Positions 13,191 through 17,508 of a stretch of DNA of 17,508 nt are shown here, piece after piece (the stretch's first letter is position 1; the number at the start of each line of letters is the position of its first letter). The DNA is from an uncultured Acetatifactor sp. GTDB lineage: Bacteria; Bacillota; Clostridia; Lachnospirales; Lachnospiraceae. A program made the translations under genes and the position numbers. The DNA is taken from contig CAJTKW010000016.1 in NCBI GenBank assembly GCA_910577035.1, positions 1-17,508 of the forward strand, written 5' to 3'. The notes under the pieces are model-generated. The model was not told where the DNA came from and did no database searches. It saw only the letters and a program-made list of their open reading frames with translations.

Positions 13191-13769
13191 TCAACCTTCC
13201 AGCCACTCTTTGGCCTCCTGGTAAAGCCTTCCTGCCGGAAGGCCCACTACATTATTATAATCACCCTTGATTTCCCGAATATATCTGGCACAGAAGCCCT
13301 GTATTCCATAAGCGCCGGCCTTGTCCATGCAGTCTCCCGTAGATACATAATCCCCGATTTCTTTCCCGGACATGGCGTAAAAGCTTACCTCCGTCCGCTC
13401 ATGGAAGGTTTTGCTGAATACCTGCCCGCAGGCATCCCGGCAGATCAAAGTGACTCCGGTAAATACCTCATGTGTTCGCCCGGAAAGCAGTTCCAGCATC
13501 TCCACCGCCTCTTCCCGGCCTGCCGGCTTGCCCAGAATCCTGCCGTCCGCCGCCACCACGGTATCCGCACCTATGACAAGGAGATGTCCTGCCGCCAGCT
13601 CTTCGAATACCGCCCGGGCCTTCTGCCGGGACAGCTCCTCCACCACCTTCGCCGGATCGGAGGCAGAGGCCTTCTCCTGCACATTACTGACCTTCACCTC
13701 AAACTGCAGGCCGATCTGCGCTAAAAGTTCTCTCCTTCTGGGAGATGCGGATGCCAGATATATCTTCAC
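13191..13769 (-). CDS. maf: Maf-family nucleoside triphosphate pyrophosphatase (dTTP/UTP type)
   Basis: Maf proteins hydrolyse non-canonical or excess nucleoside triphosphates to monophosphate and PPi and affect cell division. This 192-residue protein begins with the hallmark LASASPRRRELL (5-16), has GADTVV with catalytic Asp69, SGRTHEVFTGV (96-106), and DKAGAYGIQG (149-158). The last motif is typical of the dTTP/UTP-cleaving (YhdE-like) branch rather than the m7GTP branch. It starts with GTG, and the GTGA overlaps the ppk1 stop by four bases, with GGAGG seven bases upstream inside ppk1. This points to translational coupling. Its PPi product links it chemically to its polyphosphate-metabolising neighbours, but the family is often found in varied contexts. 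Confidence 0.95.
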   Translation of the reverse strand: MKIYLASASPRRRELLAQIGLQFEVKVSNVQEKASASDPAKVVEELSRQKARAVFEELAAGHLLVIGADTVVAADGRILGKPAGREEAVEMLELLSGRTHEVFTGVTLICRDACGQVFSKTFHERTEVSFYAMSGKEIGDYVSTGDCMDKAGAYGIQGFCARYIREIKGDYNNVVGLPAGRLYQEAKEWLEG

Positions 13770-15889
13770 TGGTGCACCTCCGGAATAAAGGTCCTGGTCA
13801 CAAGGGTCTCCTCCTCCGCCGCGGCTTCGGCCTTTTCTATGGCCTCCCGGCAGAAGATCTCCTGGGACTGGAACCGGGCTTTGCCTCTCTTGTCCACCTT
13901 CTCATAGCTGCCGTCCTCCCGGAGGACAGAGGCTTTCACATTGTCCTTTAACTGGCTCTGCAGAATATGGAGCAGCTCCTCCTTCAGCTTATGGCTGTCA
14001 ACGGGGAACAGGATTTCCACCCGCCGCTCCAGGTTTCTGGGCATCCAGTCGGCGCTGCCGCAGTAGATTTCATAGTTTTCGTCGTTTTCAAAATAGAAGA
14101 TCCGGCTGTGCTCCAGGAAATTACCCACGATGGAACGCACGGAAATATTGTCGCTGACTCCCGGGATTCCGGTTCTTAAGCAGCAGATTCCCCTGACAAT
14201 CAGGCGGATCTTCACGCCTGCCGCGCCGGCCTCGTAGAGGGCAGCAATAATGTCCTTGTCACAGAGGGAATTCATCTTGGCAATAATCCCTGCGGGACGC
14301 CCGTCCAGGGCATGGTCCTTCTCCCGCTCTATCAGGGAAAGGAATTTGTCCTTCAGCCACAGGGGCGCAAGGCTCAGCTTATTCCACACCAGGGGCTCGG
14401 AATAGCCGGACAGCATGTTAAATACCGCCGTGGCATCCTCTCCCACCGGCTCGGCGCAGGTCAACAGCCCTATATCCGTGTACAGCTTGGCCGTGGCATC
14501 ATTGTAATTGCCGGTCCCCAGATGCACATACCGGCGGATTCCGTCATCCTCCCTGCGTACCACCAGGGTAATCTTGCTGTGGGTCTTTAACCCCACCAGC
14601 CCGTAAATCACGTGACAGCCGGCTTTTTCCAGCATCTTGGCCCAGACGATATTATTCTCCTCGTCAAAGCGGGCCTTCAGCTCCACCAGCACCGACACCT
14701 GCTTGCCGTTCTCCGCGGCCTGGGCCAGGGCGGCGATAATAGGGGAATTCCCGCTGACCCGGTACAGGGTCTGCTTGATGGCCAGCACCTCCGGATCCCT
14801 GGCCGCCTGCCGTATGAAATTCACCACCGGCTCAAAGGTCTGGTAGGGATGGTGCAGGAGGATGTCTCCCTTCCTGATTTCGTCAAAAATGCTGCATCCC
14901 GCGGGCAGCTCCGGCACCGGCTGGGGCACATGCTTCGGCGTTTTCAGCTGTTCAAAGCCGTCCAGGGCATAAAGCTTCATCAGCACCGTAAGGTCCAGCG
15001 GTCCCGTGATCTTGTAAATATTCTGCCCCAGGTGCAGCTCACTCTTTAAGATTTTCAGCAGCCGCTTATCCATGCCCTCCTCCACCTCCAGGCGGATTGC
15101 CTCCCCCCACTGGCGCTTTTTCAGCTGCTTCTGTATCTCCTTTAAGAGATCCGCCGCCTCGTCCTCCTCAATGGTCAGATCGGCGTTACGCATAATCCGG
15201 AAAGGATGGGCGCACACAATATCGTAATTCAGGAAAAGCTTATGCACATTGCGCTCAATGATTTCCTCCAGCAGAATGACCTTTTTCGCCTTGCCGGAAC
15301 CCGGGATCTCCACGATGCGGTCCAGCACGGAAGGCACCTGCACCGTGGCAAACTCCAGCTCCTCCTTACTGTTTTTCTTGCGCACCAGGAGCGCAATATT
15401 CAGCGTCTTGTTCCGCACCAGGGGAAAGGGCCTGGAAGAATCCACCGCCATGGGCGTCAGCACGGGATATACATTCTCTTCAAAATACGCGTCGATAAAC
15501 GCCGCTTCCTCCCCCGTAAGATCCTCATGCCGGCCGATGATCTTCAGCCCGTTCTTCTCCAGCTGGGGCACAAGGGAGCGGTTCCAGGTGGAATACTGCA
15601 GATCCACCAGATTATGGATCGCCGTGTCCAAAGCGGCAAGCTGCTCCTTGGGCGTCATACCCGCAATGTCCTTCTTCTCATATCCGGCATTAACCATATC
15701 TTTTAGTGACGCCACCCGGATCATGAAAAATTCATCCAGATTGGAAGCCGTGATACTCAGGAATTTCAGCCGCTCAAACAGCGGAATGCTCTTGTCCCTG
15801 GCCTCGTTCAGCACCCTGTGATCAAACAGGATCCAGGAAAGCTCCCGATTGGTATAATACTTCGGATTGCGAAAATCGATTTCTCCCAT
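13766..15889 (-). CDS. ppk1: Polyphosphate kinase 1
   Basis: PPK1 reversibly transfers the gamma phosphate of ATP to a polyphosphate chain and is usually membrane-associated. The protein is 707 residues, close to the usual 690-700. It begins with the N-domain signature YYTNRELSWILFDHRVL (11-27) and FLSITASNLDEFFMIRVA (43-60). The catalytic domains hold Arg377 (LYRVSG), Arg407 (KARFDE), the autophosphorylated His437 (KTHSK) and His594 (FLEHSRIFYF), matching E. coli Arg375, Arg405, His435 and His592. VHLGTGNYND is at 455-464. Nothing essential is missing. It starts seven bases after the ppx stop, with a TGAGG ribosome site overlapping that stop, and overlaps maf by four bases, so all are likely one transcript. 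The C-terminal 30 residues are Glu/Ala-rich and probably lineage-specific. Confidence 0.97.
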   Translation of the reverse strand: MGEIDFRNPKYYTNRELSWILFDHRVLNEARDKSIPLFERLKFLSITASNLDEFFMIRVASLKDMVNAGYEKKDIAGMTPKEQLAALDTAIHNLVDLQYSTWNRSLVPQLEKNGLKIIGRHEDLTGEEAAFIDAYFEENVYPVLTPMAVDSSRPFPLVRNKTLNIALLVRKKNSKEELEFATVQVPSVLDRIVEIPGSGKAKKVILLEEIIERNVHKLFLNYDIVCAHPFRIMRNADLTIEEDEAADLLKEIQKQLKKRQWGEAIRLEVEEGMDKRLLKILKSELHLGQNIYKITGPLDLTVLMKLYALDGFEQLKTPKHVPQPVPELPAGCSIFDEIRKGDILLHHPYQTFEPVVNFIRQAARDPEVLAIKQTLYRVSGNSPIIAALAQAAENGKQVSVLVELKARFDEENNIVWAKMLEKAGCHVIYGLVGLKTHSKITLVVRREDDGIRRYVHLGTGNYNDATAKLYTDIGLLTCAEPVGEDATAVFNMLSGYSEPLVWNKLSLAPLWLKDKFLSLIEREKDHALDGRPAGIIAKMNSLCDKDIIAALYEAGAAGVKIRLIVRGICCLRTGIPGVSDNISVRSIVGNFLEHSRIFYFENDENYEIYCGSADWMPRNLERRVEILFPVDSHKLKEELLHILQSQLKDNVKASVLREDGSYEKVDKRGKARFQSQEIFCREAIEKAEAAAEEETLVTRTFIPEVHQ

Positions 15890-15896
15890 CTTGACC

Positions 15897-17450
15897 TCAT
15901 TTCTGCACTGTCTGCGTCTGCAGCGCCTTTTTCTGCTTCAGAATCGGTTCCACGCTGAAAACCTCCCTGAAAAACTCTGTCCTCTCCTTAAAGAAGCCCT
16001 TCTCCAGGGTAATATCCTCGGAAGCGTCCACAGTCAGAAGAAGCTGATTATCCGTCAGCACCGCCTTGATCCCCTTCACCTTCTGCCGGTAGCTCCTGTC
16101 CAGGCCGTTTGACAGCCTTAAGATCGCTGTCAGCTTGGCCACCTTGAGATATGTTTCCCTGTCCATCCCCGGCTGTCCGTGATACACGTAACTGCCGTGG
16201 CTGAACCGCACGATATTGGCAACAATTTCTCGCTCCCCATGGGACAGTCCGATGATTTCCGTGGCCATGATAATATCATAAGAGGTCTCTCCTGTATTTA
16301 CCATGCTGATATATCTGCCGCAGTCATGGAGAATTGCCGCCAGCCGCAGATACAAAAGCTCTCTCTTGCCCAGGCCGTGGACCTTTTTCATACTGTCAAA
16401 GACTGCCGTGGTAATCTCCTCCAGGGTCTCGGAATGCTTCTTGCTGCCCATGTAGCGCTTACTGATATTGACGGCGCAGGCTATGATGTCCTTCTCAAAA
16501 TCATGCTCTCCCCGGAACATCTTGATTTTCTCCGCATATTCATAGGCTATGCCGTCACACAGGGTAGCCCCGGGCGCCCAGATCTGCCTTACTCCCATGA
16601 GATCCGCAATCCGCCCGGTAAGCACGGCGCTGATAAACGCCAGGGGCATCTTCTCCTCCGGCATTCCCAGGGATTTGGCTGCCTGGGCCGGATTCTCCCC
16701 CCGCAGCCGGGTGGAAAACTTCTCAAAGGCTTCCCGGTCCAGCATGACCCTGCCGGAATTTCCCCCGTGGAGCTTTACCGCCAGGGGAGAAATATAATCG
16801 TCCAGCACGATCAGATTCTGGATCTCCCGGTCCTTCAGATACAGCTTTTTATAATCCGCAAGCTGGGCCATTGCCATCTCGTCAATAAAAGACTCCAGAC
16901 GCGAATGCTTCACCTCAAAGCGGGATGTATACTCCTGGATGCGCAGAACACCCAGGCGGAGATTCTGGGTGGACACCAGCATATCGTTGTCAAAGAGGGA
17001 AATCTGAATGCTTCCGCCCCCGATGTCCAGAATCGCAGTCCTTTCCTCAATGATCCTGCGGAAGCTCTCCCCTCTGGACGCAACGGATTTGTAATTCAGA
17101 AAGCGCTGCTCGGAATTGCTCAGGGCTCTGATTTCTATTCCGGTTCTCTGGGTAATCTGGTCCTGGATAATAACGGAATTCTCCGCCTCCCTGATGGCAC
17201 TGGTGCCGTATGCCCGATACGCTTCCGCCTTGTATGACCGCATGACCCCGCCAAACTCTTTCAGGGTGCGGCAGATTTCATCCAGCTTCTCATTGCTGAT
17301 CCTGCCATAAGCATAAGTATCACTGCCCAGGGCCAGCCTCCGGCTGAGGCAGTCAATCTCTTTCATGCCGTTCTTGCCCGAAAATTCAAAAATCTTCATT
17401 GTCAGTTCAAAGCTGCCCACCACAATGGCAGCAAAGATCCTGGTACTCAT
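15897..17450 (-). CDS. Ppx/GppA-family phosphatase with C-terminal HD domain
   Basis: Members are exopolyphosphatases or pppGpp phosphatases. This 517-residue protein has the two-lobed ASKHA fold over about 1-300: YGTSAIREA (81-89), the catalytic-Glu region SNSEQR with Glu114, and the phosphate loop LDIGGGSIQIS (141-151). A C-terminal HD domain spans about 320-500, with ILHDCGR (373-379) and GLSHGEREIVANIVRFSHG (401-419). An oddity is the first phosphate motif: the usual Asp of DxGSNS is Val (AIVVGSFEL, Val10), so catalysis could be altered; I cannot tell whether relatives share this. The start has AAGGAGG seven bases upstream. As first visible gene of the polyphosphate operon, polyphosphate breakdown or sensing is the most likely role. 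Confidence 0.88.
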   Translation of the reverse strand: MSTRIFAAIVVGSFELTMKIFEFSGKNGMKEIDCLSRRLALGSDTYAYGRISNEKLDEICRTLKEFGGVMRSYKAEAYRAYGTSAIREAENSVIIQDQITQRTGIEIRALSNSEQRFLNYKSVASRGESFRRIIEERTAILDIGGGSIQISLFDNDMLVSTQNLRLGVLRIQEYTSRFEVKHSRLESFIDEMAMAQLADYKKLYLKDREIQNLIVLDDYISPLAVKLHGGNSGRVMLDREAFEKFSTRLRGENPAQAAKSLGMPEEKMPLAFISAVLTGRIADLMGVRQIWAPGATLCDGIAYEYAEKIKMFRGEHDFEKDIIACAVNISKRYMGSKKHSETLEEITTAVFDSMKKVHGLGKRELLYLRLAAILHDCGRYISMVNTGETSYDIIMATEIIGLSHGEREIVANIVRFSHGSYVYHGQPGMDRETYLKVAKLTAILRLSNGLDRSYRQKVKGIKAVLTDNQLLLTVDASEDITLEKGFFKERTEFFREVFSVEPILKQKKALQTQTVQK

Positions 17451-17508
17451 CTCCCCGCCTCCTTTACTATCTTCTGTACCCGGCGATTTCCCTTATATTG
17501 CAGTCCGC
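17447..17508 (-). CDS. Possible 3' end of an upstream gene (partial, truncated by window)
   Basis: One minus-strand frame is open from the window edge and stops at a TGA that overlaps the ppx start codon as ATGA, a common operon arrangement; it gives 19 residues ending QKIVKEAGR. A second frame is also open and stops at 17467 (ending IREIAGYRR). Either could be the tail of an upstream operon gene. Too little is visible to choose or to assign a product. Confidence 0.3.
   Translation of the reverse strand, partial: GLQYKGNRRVQKIVKEAGR

Noticed and set aside
1..17508. CRISPR array, tRNA, rRNA, IS element or prophage genes
   Set aside because: No spaced direct-repeat array, clover-leaf candidate, transposase, integrase or phage gene was seen on either strand.

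Overview
The window looks like a chromosomal segment of a gut Firmicute of the Lachnospiraceae / Clostridium cluster XIVa type. The basis is strong AAGGAGG-type ribosome binding sites, sigma-A-like promoters, GC-rich third positions, and the gene content: a Clostridium symbiosum-like pyruvate,phosphate dikinase, a YbiT/YkpA-type ABC-F ATPase, an SLC45-like MFS carrier and GH29 fucosidase with AraC control. This placement is inference; there is no rRNA, tRNA, CRISPR array, phage or intact transposon here.

Layout. (1) 1-566: gene-free, strongly purine/pyrimidine-skewed DNA, bounded by a perfect 19-bp inverted repeat (76-94 / 504-522). (2) 567-3200 (-): ppdK with its own promoter and long leader. 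(3) 3493-4488 (-): membrane-anchored glycerophosphodiester phosphodiesterase with an in-frame heptad repeat expansion between two active-site motifs, preceded by a short ORF with a strong ribosome binding site. (4) about 4608-5094: no secure gene, several nested inverted repeats. (5) 5095-6624 (-): MFS carrier with 42-bp tandem repeats in its central loop, divergent from (6) 6865-9461 (+): ABC-F ATPase plus PHP-domain phosphoesterase, a two-gene operon with a structured leader holding a 29-codon ORF. (7) 9484-10926 (-) alpha-L-fucosidase, divergent from its likely AraC-family regulator at 11050-11859 (+). A perfect 32-bp palindrome follows the AraC gene. (8) 11893-12156 (-): small acidic protein of unknown function. 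(9) 12157-12503: intergenic region with a promoter, a direct repeat and a possible coding remnant. (10) 12504-17450 (-): tight operon ppx/gppA -> ppk1 -> maf -> HAD phosphatase (transcribed right to left), probably with a further gene upstream beyond the window edge.

How the genes fit together. The right-hand operon makes polyphosphate (PPK1), probably degrades it or handles a related substrate (Ppx/GppA with a C-terminal HD domain), and adds a pyrophosphate-releasing nucleotide pyrophosphatase (Maf) and a HAD phosphatase. With PPDK (Pi/PPi-linked glycolysis), GDPD (glycerol-3-phosphate release) and the PHP phosphoesterase, much of the window concerns phosphate and pyrophosphate chemistry. 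The fucosidase/AraC pair is a separate sugar-responsive module.

Most of the genes are ordinary. The unusual material is small-scale: the inverted-repeat-bounded segment at the left edge, in-frame 42-bp tandem repeats in two neighbouring genes, an extra linker in the PHP protein, two short leader ORFs overlapping their downstream starts, a long bulged hairpin near 4956-5037, the 32-bp palindrome, and a Ppx-like protein lacking the expected first-motif Asp. I found no clear evidence of a wholly new multi-gene system.
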